Below, in pieces: positions 32,440 through 42,900 of a stretch of 64,000 bases of DNA. The stretch comes from Saccharina japonica (taxonomy: Eukaryota; Sar; Phaeophyceae; Laminariales; Laminariaceae). A program made the position numbers and the translations under genes. The notes beneath the pieces were generated by a model. That model searched no databases and was not told the origin of the DNA. It saw only the letters and a list, made by a program, of their open reading frames with translations. The stretch's first letter is position 1, and every line of letters starts with the position of its first letter. The stretch is taken from the NCBI GenBank assembly GCA_008828725.1, contig MEHQ01003283.1:170001-234000 (forward strand). The letters are read 5' to 3'.

Positions 32440-32640
32440 ACGAGAGGGGTGCAGTAGTGCCGGTTCCTAGATAGTGCCGGTATGCGCCAGTCAACACTAC
32501 CATTTTTATAGCGGCAACCAGCAGCACTCCGCACACTGCCACATACTCCCATTTGTGCCAAGCGGTTTCACCGGCACTATATACTATATAGGGTAGCCGG
32601 CACTACTAAAACCGGCACTATACAGGGACCACTAATCTGT
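32440..32640 (-). repeat. inverted relative of the 20.65-21.1 kb element (single-unit minisatellite)
   Basis: Shares, in reverse complement, GTGCCGGTATGCGCCAG, CCGCACACTGCCACAT and TGTGCC..GCGGTTTCACCGG with 20650-20800, and has only one or two CGGCACTATA-GGGACCACT units. It shows the element before the 14-unit expansion. Confidence 0.7.
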
Positions 32641-32819
32641 CGTATTCGTTTTTTTCAAACACTTTCTGATTCGCGGAGCTCCTTGACTCTCAAACTACCC
32701 AATACAGTCGGAATACAGTCAGTGTTTGTAAAAAATGATTCCACCTACACCCAAGCCGAAAGCCATTGCCCATGGGTCCGACTTTTGTTTGGTCTCAAAT
32801 TCAGCTTGCAGGGGGAAGA

Positions 32820-33120
32820 TAGAGCTGCAATGCCACGATAGAAGTAGCACGTTTTCGCTGAAAAAAATCGGAATAACGGGGGGTGCCTTAACCCAAAATC
32901 GCCGGAATTGAATTATTTTTATACCTACTGCTGTAGGCCTCGTTTTATGTGTTGAAGTATTTTTCTTTTTATACCTACTGCTGTAGGCCGCGGGGTTGTT
33001 CATCTGGTAGCATTTTTATTTCCCTCCAAAATCTCTTTTTGACTTGCTATTAGTGTAGGGCTCCTTGAGCGAAGACGCTCAGAAAAAACATGTTGCACTC
33101 ATTAGCCGCATGGCATGCAT
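32820..33120. mobile_element. MITE family 2, diverged copy
   Basis: Contains TGCCTTAACCCAAAATCG, CTCCAAAATCTCTTTTT, GGGCTCCTTGAGCGAAGACG and CTCAGAAAAAACATGTTGCA in family order. A 20-bp word (ATACCTACTGCTGTAGGCC) is present twice, at 32921 and 32971. Left terminus unclear. Confidence 0.55.
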
Positions 33121-34089
33121 GTCCCTAGTCGTATAGACTACAACAATAGCCCCTCGCACCCCTTCAATGCCGAAAGGGAGCACGTGGGGTTTTAACCGAC
33201 CAGGTAGACGTGGCTTGAACCAGTCGAGCCAGTTACGGAACGGCGGCGGCGGCGGGGGGACTCGTGGCATGCATGGCCATAGTTGCATGATCGTGGACCC
33301 TCGCATCCCTGCAATACCAGCACGCAGCACGCCGGGTTTTAACCGACTAGGCAGATGATGCTTGTACCAAGCGCGAAGCGCTGGGAGCCGAGTCGCATGA
33401 AGGGTTCGAGCTGCATCGTATTAAGAACGAATAATCACTTGTGGGGGTTCGAATGGATCCTTGCCAAGTATGTTTTAGAGCCATTCGGGCGGGTGACTAA
33501 ACTCTAAGGTTTTGCGGTTTCTTGAGTTTTTTTTTCCATGAAGCATATTTTGTTTTTCGCGATGTGCACGGACATACGATTGTTAGATTGCGCCGATGAA
33601 CAAAGAGGTTTAAAAGGGTGTGTTTGCGAGTGAGGTACGGAGCCACTCGCCCGAGTTGTCTACGGTAACGGAGTTGGAGGTATGACCCTCCGTGCCGTAA
33701 CACCAGGCGGGGGTACCTGCTGAATGTGTGATCCGGTAATGAGGTGTTTTTTTTTTCCAGCTGGGCGATGCGACCGTCGAGGGTGTGTGTCGGTTTGGCC
33801 CCGAGTTGCTGCTTCTGGTTCACTGGGCTCTTCGTCGCGCGTAAGTGTGGTTTGGTCGTACTTTGTTCTTACTCTTTGAGGCGTTCTTGTCTTGTAGTGG
33901 TTGTCCCTGATCTGTCTGCGACTCCTCGCTTGCGGGACTACATGCATACCTGCAGCATTCCTAAAGCTTTTCAAAAGATGAGCAATCCCAGAGGGCCGAG
34001 GTATCTAACCGTTTTTACCGGTGATACGCACGAACGAATGCCATTCAAACGATAGTAGGTAGATTCCTCAGTTATCCCTCTTCTTGGGA

Positions 34090-34860
34090 AATTGAGAGTG
34101 AGAAAAATGGACGATCACAGGCGACGATGACAGCGACGGTAACTGCGCGATTGCGCGATGGACGCAAACAAATTGGCGACGCGTGACTATGATAGAGGTT
34201 GCACGTTTTGATCCGGAACGTTTTCGGAATGACGAGGCTCCCTAATCCGAAGCGGCCGCAACTTCAGTCTCGTGTTGCATTTTGCTTTTCGCTTCATAGT
34301 CAGCCCCTTACATTTGTCCATCGGGCGTATAGAACGTTTTATTCCCCTCCAAGCTCAGTTTTTTGGGTGAGAGACGTAGAGCTCCTTATGTGACCACCTG
34401 GCGAACGAGAACATTGCTCTGGCGAAACTCTACCGTAGCATGCGTCTAGTGTCCGAGTCACAGCAGTGCAAGGAGTCGCAAGGCACGGGCGTAACACGAT
34501 CCTACCGGTATTGCTGGGCGGTCACCCTGCTCGTAGGCGGTTGTTATAACACGAAGTCCACCATTAATTTGACCGCTATCCCTTGAATGGGGCCCCAATC
34601 CCTTAACGGGGGACCCCAAAAGGGGTTAAGGCAGCCCCGCCCGCCAGAAAGCTTTTTGCCTACTGTAGATAACCTCTACCATCGTGGCACGGGTCTCCTT
34701 TGCTATTCGAACGGTGCGATGGCGACTAACTTCTGCAGTGTCCCGATAGTCACGGCTACGGGTATGGCAATCGAGAAAGTGCGATTGATGTCAACAATCG
34801 CTTCGGGCTGACGGGTCTCGACCCTCCTGAGAAACTGCACTCGATGCGCATGGATATAAC
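34090..34860 (+). repeat. dispersed repeat family 4, copy 1 (interrupted by a MITE)
   Basis: 34090-34170 and 34445-34860 together match the uninterrupted copy at 58650-59105: ACAGCGACGGT, ATTGCGCGATG, GTCACAGCAGTG, AAGGCACGGG, GCTGGGCG, CCGCTATC, GGGGTTAAGGCAGCCCCGCC, GTCACGGCTACGG, TCGGGCTGACGGGTCTCGAC. The intervening part is MITE family 2. Confidence 0.8.
34183..34443. mobile_element. MITE family 2, copy inserted in repeat family 4
   Basis: Ends GTGACTATGATAGAGGT and ACTCTACCGTAGCATGCGTC. The internal GAGGCTCCCTAATCCGAAG and GAGCTCCTTATGTGACCACC match the family. The empty site is seen at about 58727 in the other copy of the host repeat. Confidence 0.8.
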
Positions 34861-35059
34861 TCCCCAGTATTATTTCATATGCCGTACGAGTATAACACGC
34901 AATACACCAGACCCCTCTGAGCACGAAATCCCACGCGTATTTCGCGCGACAAGGAGGGAGATGCAACGCTGAGCGATGTGTCAATTCAAATAATAGAAAC
35001 ATGCCTCCACGAGAGATTCCCAGCGCCGCCAATTTCGTTATGTTTGACGGGTCCACCAC

Positions 35060-35580
35060 ATTATTCCATTTATTGTATGAACTTGCATGAAAGCAGGCGG
35101 TTTTTGCTTCCATGGAGGAAGTAAATGTTTCTTCCATGAACGTTTGCTTTGCTTCCATGGAAGTTTATCTGCATTCGTGAAAGTAAGCTCTACTTCCATG
35201 GAAACAAAGAGTATTTAAACCCTCCATGGAAGCAAATGTCCTTATAAAGAGGGCCATCAGCCACTAGACAGGTCTAGCGTGGTTCCGCGCTGTGCGCTGC
35301 TCGGTTTATAATATCCCATTTGTAATTGGTCCACGTTTTGGTAATTGGGATGCGCCCACTATGGGTGTGACAGTGTAGCAAGTGGGATCAGGGGGTAAAT
35401 GTATGGAAGCTTCCCTTGCTTCCATGTATTGCTTCCATGGAAGAAACTAGTTATATGTAAGTTGAATTTCCTTCCATGGAAGTTAATTAAACTTCCATGG
35501 AAGTTAATTGAACTTCCATGGAAGTAAACAAAGCTTTCATTGAAACGTCCGTGGAAGTAAACGCAAAATATATGTAATGT
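35060..35580. repeat. ACTTCCATGGAAGT array, copy B (core inverted)
   Basis: Blocks 35098-35240 and 35420-35570 flank a core at 35245-35395 that is the reverse complement of core A (CCACTAGACAGGTCTAGCG, CCGCGCTGTGCGC, GTTTTGGTAATTGGGATG, GTGGGATCAGGGGG). In 35480-35525 the unit TTCCATGGAAGTTAATT is repeated in tandem. Confidence 0.85.
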
Positions 35581-35634
35581 CGGTGATCGTGTTTGCCCCA
35601 AGTACTTTTCGATCTCTCGCATTATTTATTGTTT

Positions 35635-36205
35635 GCGTTTACTTCCGTGAAAGTTGTTATGGAATTTTGGTTTACTTCTTTCGATGCTTCCATTGGAGTA
35701 AATTCAACTCCCATTACTTCCATGGTAGTAAATTCAACTTCCATGGAAGTGTTTTACTTCAATGGAAGTAAGTTGGTAGTAAAAGTTTCTTCCACGAACT
35801 TTTCTTACTTCCAATCAACCTCCATGGAAGTATTTTTTATTTGAATGGAAGTAAATTCTATTTCCATAAAAATTTCCAAAAAACCCATGGAAGTGAAAGT
35901 ATGGAAGTGAGTTAAGCTTCTATTAAACCACCTCCTGATCCCACTTGGTACACCGTCCCACCCGCAGTAAACCCTTCCCGATTACCAAAACGTGGACCGA
36001 CTACATTTAAATGCGATGGTACACGTTGTGTAGTGCGCAGCGCGGAGTCACACTAGATCTGTCTACTGGATAAAGGTCCTGTTCAAACGGATATTAGCTT
36101 CAATGGAAGTATCATACTCAATACTTCCATTGAAGTTTCCATGGAAACAAAATTTGCTTCCATGGATGGAAGTAAATGCAAAGAGTGAAGTGGTGAACCC
36201 TAGTT
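35635..36205. repeat. ACTTCCATGGAAGT array, copy C
   Basis: Blocks 35640-35925 and 36090-36180 flank core 35930-36095 (TCCTGATCCCACTTGGTACA, CCCGATTACCAAAACGTGG, GCGCAGCGCGGAGTCACACT). It lies in opposite orientation to copy B, so B and C form an inverted pair centred near 35600. Confidence 0.85.
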
Positions 36206-36597
36206 CGGAGAAACACGACTGACCTCGAAATAGTTTGCATAGTGTGTTTTCTTGGTTGAGTGATGCACGGCAATACTGCAGTTCAGGTCATAAAATTCTC
36301 GGGTCCTGCTGCATATGCTTGGTACTCTTGTGACACCAACTGTTTCAGATGGACGATGGCTTCAACCCAGGCTAGCTTATCCTGAAGAGGCCGCTTTCAC
36401 GCCCTATATTTCCAGCCACCCACAGCAGTGCCACTCGGTCGAGTGGGCTATTCGCTTGAAACAAAAGAGCAGCCAAACGCAAGGGACGACGCCGAAAAAC
36501 ACCCTTCCTTCTCAGCAAATGAAAAGCCGTCGGTGGCCACCTTTGTTTAGGGCTGTGAACAGGCTACGCCGTGTGTTTGTGATCTCATCACCCATCA

Positions 36598-36969
36598 TCA
36601 GCAGAAGAAGTTGCCACGCAATTCAGAGCCGCTCAACGCCCACAGCACAGCTACGTACGTCGCATATGTTATCTTCGTAATGCTTCCACTGCTCGCCCTT
36701 TTGCATTGACCCCAATAAAGCACGACTCCTCGCGGGATCGTAATTGTTTGGTCCACACCTTCTTTGGCCCACGAAATCAGCTCACAACTTACTGTATTAT
36801 TCATAGTAAATAGTTTAAAGTGGAATTTAACCGCGGACTTGACTTTTAGAGAATCACGATTTTTCATTGGTGCTGTGGCCATAGAGCCTGGCGCTAAACA
36901 AAAAGCGTTTTCCGAATGTGCGGTTGTTATGCGAACCTGGCCTGTCAGCCCAACTTGGCACTGGACCAA
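36598..36969 (-). other. unidentified minus-strand open frame, 123 codons
   Basis: The frame reads like protein (HFKLFTMNNTVSCELISWAK, TITIPRGVVLYWGQCK), with balanced composition and no repeat bias. It lies between the two transporter genes next to repeat copy C. A related second frame (37090-36854) overlaps. No family recognised; possibly a fragment of a mobile-element or viral-type protein, or chance. Confidence 0.3.
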
Positions 36970-38990
36970 GCCTCACCTCCAGGAGATAGAGGGGGACATT
37001 TTGCCAATTCAAAGTTATTGAGGCGTTTCGGTCCGTTTTGAGCAACGTTTGTACAACAAGATATAGACGTGTTGTGTGGTGTAGAGGCAAAGGACGGCCG
37101 CAGGAGCCATACTGTAATATCTACTTGCAGTCTGCCTCATAAACAGTATGTTCATGTATACTACCGATCGATGTATGATTCACGCATGAGTATTATAGGA
37201 GAGTTTCGTATTGGAAATGGGAGCATTCTTTTTAATGAAGATGTTGCGGTGGTGTGTTGTAAAAATGTCAGTCACCCCGGTGAAAAACTGAAAAATGTCT
37301 GCCACGGTATTTGTTTTGGTATGGATAGATTTCGATGAGATACGCCCATAAGAAACAACTACAACGATAACTGGATAATACGTCTTTTCTTTTATTACGT
37401 TTGATTATTTGGTCTACTTCTCCGTCCGACCCCGCTTCCATGGCCTGATGCTACGGCCCTCGTGAACCTGGCCACCCTACTCGTAGCACTAGAGTGCTCC
37501 ATTGCATACTGCTACTACTACATACTGTTGCCCTCTCAATTGGTTGCAGAGGATATTGAACTATAGTATATACCCTTAGCCCCTTAAGAACTGGTCCCAC
37601 GAATTTGGAGACAAACTACAGTAGTTGGAATTAGTTTAGGACATTTTTTCAGTTCTGAATGGGTTAACGAGAGGAATAAAGACAAAACACGTGCGAACGG
37701 CATACAGTACAGAACACCTACGTAAAAAGAAACAGGAAATCTGGTCCAGGCTGGATTTCGTATTTGAGAGAGGGTGCTTCCTGCACGAATGTCAAGATAA
37801 CTACGAGTACTCCCGAATTATTTTGTTCTTCTGAAATATCAGCCTGGATTTCTTATTAGCCTGTTTGATATTATTACGTGTATGTAAAAATGAGTATATT
37901 ATGTCCCCTCCCGAGAGGATGCTGCGAGGAGGAGGGGGGAGGGGGGAAAGGTGAGGTCGAAGGCAGATAACATACGAGTCGTAGAAGTACTCGGGTAAGG
38001 CAATCCAGCCCGAGTCTCATTTCCATATGGTATACGAAGTATACCATATACACATACCACAAAATCTACCCACGCGGCTATGCCATAAAAAATGGGTCTT
38101 ATCGTGGTAGCAAAAATAATTCATCTTCCTCCATACGTACGTATACAACTTCCACCGCCTAACAACCTATGAAGAACGACATCCCAGTATTAATATTATC
38201 TATACACATATAATATGATATTATACACAAGATGACTCACGTTCGTTCATGGCGTTGATACATTAGTACTGCTGTATCACGGAAAGAGACGGCAAACAGA
38301 GTAGGTACCAGACCGACTAGCTGGTAGAATCTGCCTGTACAACGGGCACAAACCTGCCTCGGCTGGCTGGAAGGTGCCTTTGGTGTGCTCCGGCTGGCTG
38401 TCCTTTCCTGTCGTTCTTACTGTTGACGCTGTTTCGGTCCATTTCATTTCATTTCGTTTCATTTCATTGGGTTTTTTATTGGAGGTCGCATCTCCTCTGG
38501 GAGAAACACGACACTTTCTTTCTTTTCTTTCGTCATGCTTTTTGTTTGGTTGCTTGATTGTTGATTTGCTTCAGTATATTTACTTTTTATTCTTTTTTCC
38601 TTTTCGCTTTTTCGCTTTTTTCTCTCTTTTTTTTTTTCTCTTGCATGCACCTGGATTGCTAGCAGGGTAGGTCTTGCCGGTCGTATACTGTATGGCATTG
38701 CATTGTCTGCTCTGCTTACTGCACTGAGCGCAGTATCTCTGTGTCGTAGTTTTGTGACCACAGAACTGGTACCTTTTTAGGATGAAGAATCGTCACGGAC
38801 ACTGGGTGTGCTGGATGTCGACGGGTAGAAAGGAAGAACACACACACATCACAATGAGATGGGAATGAATGTGGGCCCGCGGAACATCCACCAAATAGAA
38901 TAGACCTCCGTACGAGTAGGTCATAACAGGTACCAGGCATACTGTACAGCAACACCCAACGAAAATATTCTAGCCACTACAGAACAAAAC
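36970..38990. other. intergenic stretch without recognised gene
   Basis: Between the transporter genes; holds a partial family-3 repeat, a T-rich tract (38440-38640) with TTTCATTTCG units, and an 80-bp match (38770-38850, GGACACTGGGTGTGC...GTCGACGGGT) to 2465-2530. No convincing coding sequence. Confidence 0.5.
37565..37675. repeat. dispersed repeat family 3, partial copy
   Basis: CTTAGCCCCTTAAGAACTGG, TCCCACGAATTTGGAGACAA and TTCTGAATGGGTTAA correspond to the second half of the 4.6-kb unit. Another partial copy is at 29937-30040. Confidence 0.65.
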
Positions 38991-38997
38991 CGAGTTT

Positions 38998-39360
38998 CCT
39001 AATTAAGAACTCTTTCCGATGAGAATGAAAATCGAAAATATTGGTTTTCGAATTGTAAGATATGTACGACTTCCCATTGACTTCCCTCACAGTCAAAATT
39101 CGCACTGTAAACTATTGTCAGTTGAACTATTTGTCAGTTAGTTGTGACAGCCGTCGATGACACAAAAAAATCGAAATCGGGATCGGCAGTCTCAAGATAT
39201 CGAAGATCCAAGAAAATCTGGATTCATGGGCGAGGTACCTCGCCCATAAATGCCAATTCCCTTATTATACCCTCTCTGTTTTACGAGCCCGTCAAGGTTT
39301 TTATTGTTTTTGCTTAATCGTGGATCGATACCTACCATCGAGGAACATATATTTTTATGT
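38998..39360. mobile_element. second copy of the 3676-4089 MITE family, inverted
   Basis: Shares CTTTCCGATGAGAATGAAAA, GACAGCCGTCGATGACA, TCTCAAGATATCGA, GCGAGGTACCTCGCCCATAA and GGATCGATACCTACCATCGA with the 3.7-kb copy in reverse order. Its far terminus is missing. Confidence 0.75.
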
Positions 39361-39744
39361 CGAGCAGAGTACAACTCGTGAAAAACAGCAAGAAAAGGAT
39401 GGTCTATAATTCTATAATACTCGTAGTACGTAGTTGGTGTAAAATCGGGAAAATCATGAGCAAATTTGATGGGCTTCGGGGATGCCGCATCGACAGAAAT
39501 CGGTCCAAAAAACGTTTTTTTTTTCCCATAAAATTCCGCAAGTCCGAAATCTCATGGCGTTTCATATACATAGGAACATTTTTTTTTATCAGAAATAAAA
39601 ACGCTTTCAAATTTATTGTGGCTTCCGGCCACCGCACACAGACAGCAGTAGCATTAATAGTACTCGTACTCGTATATACCAGGTATATAACAGGGAAATT
39701 CGAAGCACACAACATACAACACAACAGGGCACGGGAATCTCAAG

Positions 39745-39972
39745 ATGACCTCCCAAGCGCATAGACTTCTCGAAAGGAAGGACAATAGGAGTAGTAGGTT
39801 CGCGGAAGGAGACACAGATGACATCGCACCCCTGCATCCCAGGGCCGCGTTCAGCCTCAGCGATGGACGTGGACTGCTGGGAGAACCGTCATCACCTCCA
39901 AATATTGGGCCTATGGCTGATAAAGCATGGGCCGTAGCTTTCACAGCAAATGTGGCCATCACCCTTCTGACG
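39745..39972 (+). CDS. PNS1-like exon 1 (start, N-terminus, helix 1)
   Basis: 76 codons from ATG 39745 to donor GTAAGG at 39973 (phase 0). The first ~55 residues are polar and probably cytosolic. DKAWAVAFTANVAITLLT follows; its D-(K/L)-(A/P)-(W/F)-A beginning matches the first helix of PNS1/CTL proteins. No in-frame ATG lies closely upstream, and the length of the polar head is normal for the family, so this start is reasonable. Confidence 0.8.
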
Positions 39973-42900
39973 GTAAGGCTATACGACACCCAGCAGTACA
40001 GCTACTACATACAGCTGTGACACTTATGATGCTGCTTGTTGGGTGGCCATACTGGGTGCGCGACACGTATCGCACGAAGAATCGTACTCATACGAGGAGC
40101 GCCTGCATAAATAAGCGGGTGCGGGGGCGGACATTAATGTTTTGTACGCTGCGTTACTTTTCGGCTTGGTTTCACACTCTTGCACGTACCGGTCCTCATC
40201 GATCACGTACGTATAATCAGCCACCAAAACAATCCACAGACCAACAGCAGCAAGCAGCAGTACAGCAGTAGGCCATGGTCGGACAGCAGCACAGCAGACA
40301 GCGAGCACGGCAGATACCTGCTGTATTTACAGAAGTTCAGCACCGCACGGACTCCCCGACGAGAGCCAGGACGCGGACTACAACAACAGCGACCGTTCGA
40401 TCATGATCTAGTACGAGTATGTACAAGGGGGGCTTATGGGAAGCCCCGGATGACCTACTACTGTCTGTAGCTCGGCTCAAGGTTGTCCCCCGACGACCAC
40501 AGGCTTCGCTGCTGCGAGGTGACGCCCGTTTTCGCCTTCGCGCAATGCCCGTTTCGGCGAAGAGTACAAAAGCTGGAATAATAGGTAAGCTTAAGGCGCA
40601 CAAATAATGCGACTGCGCTGCCAATGGTTTTATACAGCAGTTGTACAGGACACCTCAAGGGCGCACAAAAAAAAAAGTTATCGACACCCCCCCTATATTG
40701 GAGGGAAGAAACCGGACCGTTGTGATCCCAGAAAACAATAAGTCAAGTTTTTTTTTAATTACCCACCCGACCAGCGAAAAAAAAATAGGGGGGGTCTCTA
40801 AAACCAAGTTAAACAAAGGGAACAAAAAACGAAAAAAAAATGGTATTTGCTCATGTCGTCCTGTGATCACAGCGATCCGGTTTGTTTTTCATTCTGACCT
40901 TCCTATAGGTGTGTGGTGTCATTTTTTTTTTTTTTTTTTTTGTGCGCCCTTGGACACCTATATAATAAGAAACACCAATTCTAACCCGGGCTGGGTTTGC
41001 TGGGTTTCTTATTTATTTGAGAAAGGGTGCGTTCTACTCAGTAGCCTTTACCGCACCACTGAATTATTATCTAGGATAAAGTATGGAAATCGGGGAATAT
41101 TTTATTATATACCTTTTAGTGTGGTCGACCAATTAAAAAAAAATAAAAAACGCCTGATTTTTTCGAGACAAAGCTCGTAAGGGTCGGGGCGGGGACGGGG
41201 TTGGGGTTAGGGTTAGGGTTAGGGTTAGGGTCTAAAGTAGTGTTTTCGGCGTTTTTCTCAATATTCGGTCTCTTAACACTGGAACCACACGCGGGCCACA
41301 ACCAAGTCCCCGATTTCTATACTGTATCCTATATAATAATTCAGAATTGCGGTAAAGGCGACTCGTTCTACTACAGCAGTACCTTCATTTTATATCGGTT
41401 GTTCCCTGTAAATCTCAGGACTGGGTTATCATCATACCTTGTTTCCTATAGAGCGTCCTGTGCTGCTGTTCGACTTCAACAATAAAGTTTGGTTCGTATA
41501 TATTCATAATGAAAAATACTGACGGTAAGTACCAAACAACAGAAGAACAGACAGCGGTATACCCATACAAGGGCGCTCCGCTGGCGGCCTAGTGACGGCC
41601 GCCGACGAAGATTAAGACCCCGCGGCTTGCAGGCTAAATACTAAATACAAATGTATTGAAAACGGCAGTCTTCGATGCCAAGGGCCCGGAGCAAAACAAA
41701 TCAAGCGATCCCTGACGCAATTAACAATGATCGCAAGAGAGCTGAAGACTTTTATAGCTCGATAAGCAGTATTTGCTATTCCATGCCAACTACCCGTTCG
41801 ATGCCTGCTGATGGGCTCAACGGCGATACTGTAGATATACTCGTAGTAGGTAATCCTTCACACAATCCAATAACGTCAACACTGAGTGAAACACGGTTCG
41901 TTATTGAGCCCGACGCTTTTTGACGCAGCAACCTCGGACCGAACCAGTTTTCGCCCCTCTAAATATCACACCTACATGGTGTTGGGGGTCGCCTACCGAT
42001 CTGGGTAAACGTGTGATATGCCTGAGCACCAACTTACCGTTTTTCTTGTTCCCGTCAACGGGGGGTGAACGTATCTGAGGAACCGTCCCAACCGCCCCCC
42101 AGCGACGACCGCAAAAACGCCAAAGCCATGAACAAAATCAACAACAAAAAAACGAGTACACCGTCAACTCCACACGCACGAAACACTCTTCCTCCTCCTG
42201 GTGTCGTCCGAACCATAAAAAACCACAAGAATACTACGCGAGGAAAACTGATTAATATGTTGAAGCGACCTAACCCGTTATTGCCTATTATAGTCAGAAA
42301 TTGATAATCACGACTACATATTTTAGAAGCGAGTTTTAAATACTTTGAACTCCGAGTACTGAGAATACTAAAACATTGGCGGGCTAAATACTGCGGCGGT
42401 TAACGCGATCATGAGTAGTACCGGAAGCCCAAATAAAATGCGAGTGCTGACGGGGAGTATAAGCAGTGTAGAACACCGAGTACAGTCACAGTATTCGCAT
42501 TATCGAACCCCGAAATGTTTGGAGCATAAGCAGTATCCACAGTAGTAGTAGTAGTAGTAACGGACGCCGAAATGCTGTACTACCTGCGAATCCGGATTTG
42601 CACAAAGTACGTCGAGAACCTCGAAATACTGCGAGTATATTCGCAGTACACACCAGAAAATACTGCGAGTTCACGAAGTACTTGCAGAATTGTTTCCGCA
42701 TTGCAGAAACTCGAAATATATTGCAGAGTTGCCCCCACAGACAAAATCACCTTTAACTCCCACTCGCGCTACCCCATCTGTCAATATTCTCAGCAACAAG
42801 CTGAGCATGCAATTGTCGACACGGTGCACACATGGTGGAAGTATACTTCGAACTCCGAGTTTGCTGGGCTTATTTAGAGTATGCACAGCAGAGAGACACA

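Noticed and set aside
40641-41180. 179-codon Lys-rich frame
   Set aside because: Runs across a MITE with A- and T-homopolymer ends; not coding-like outside the runs.
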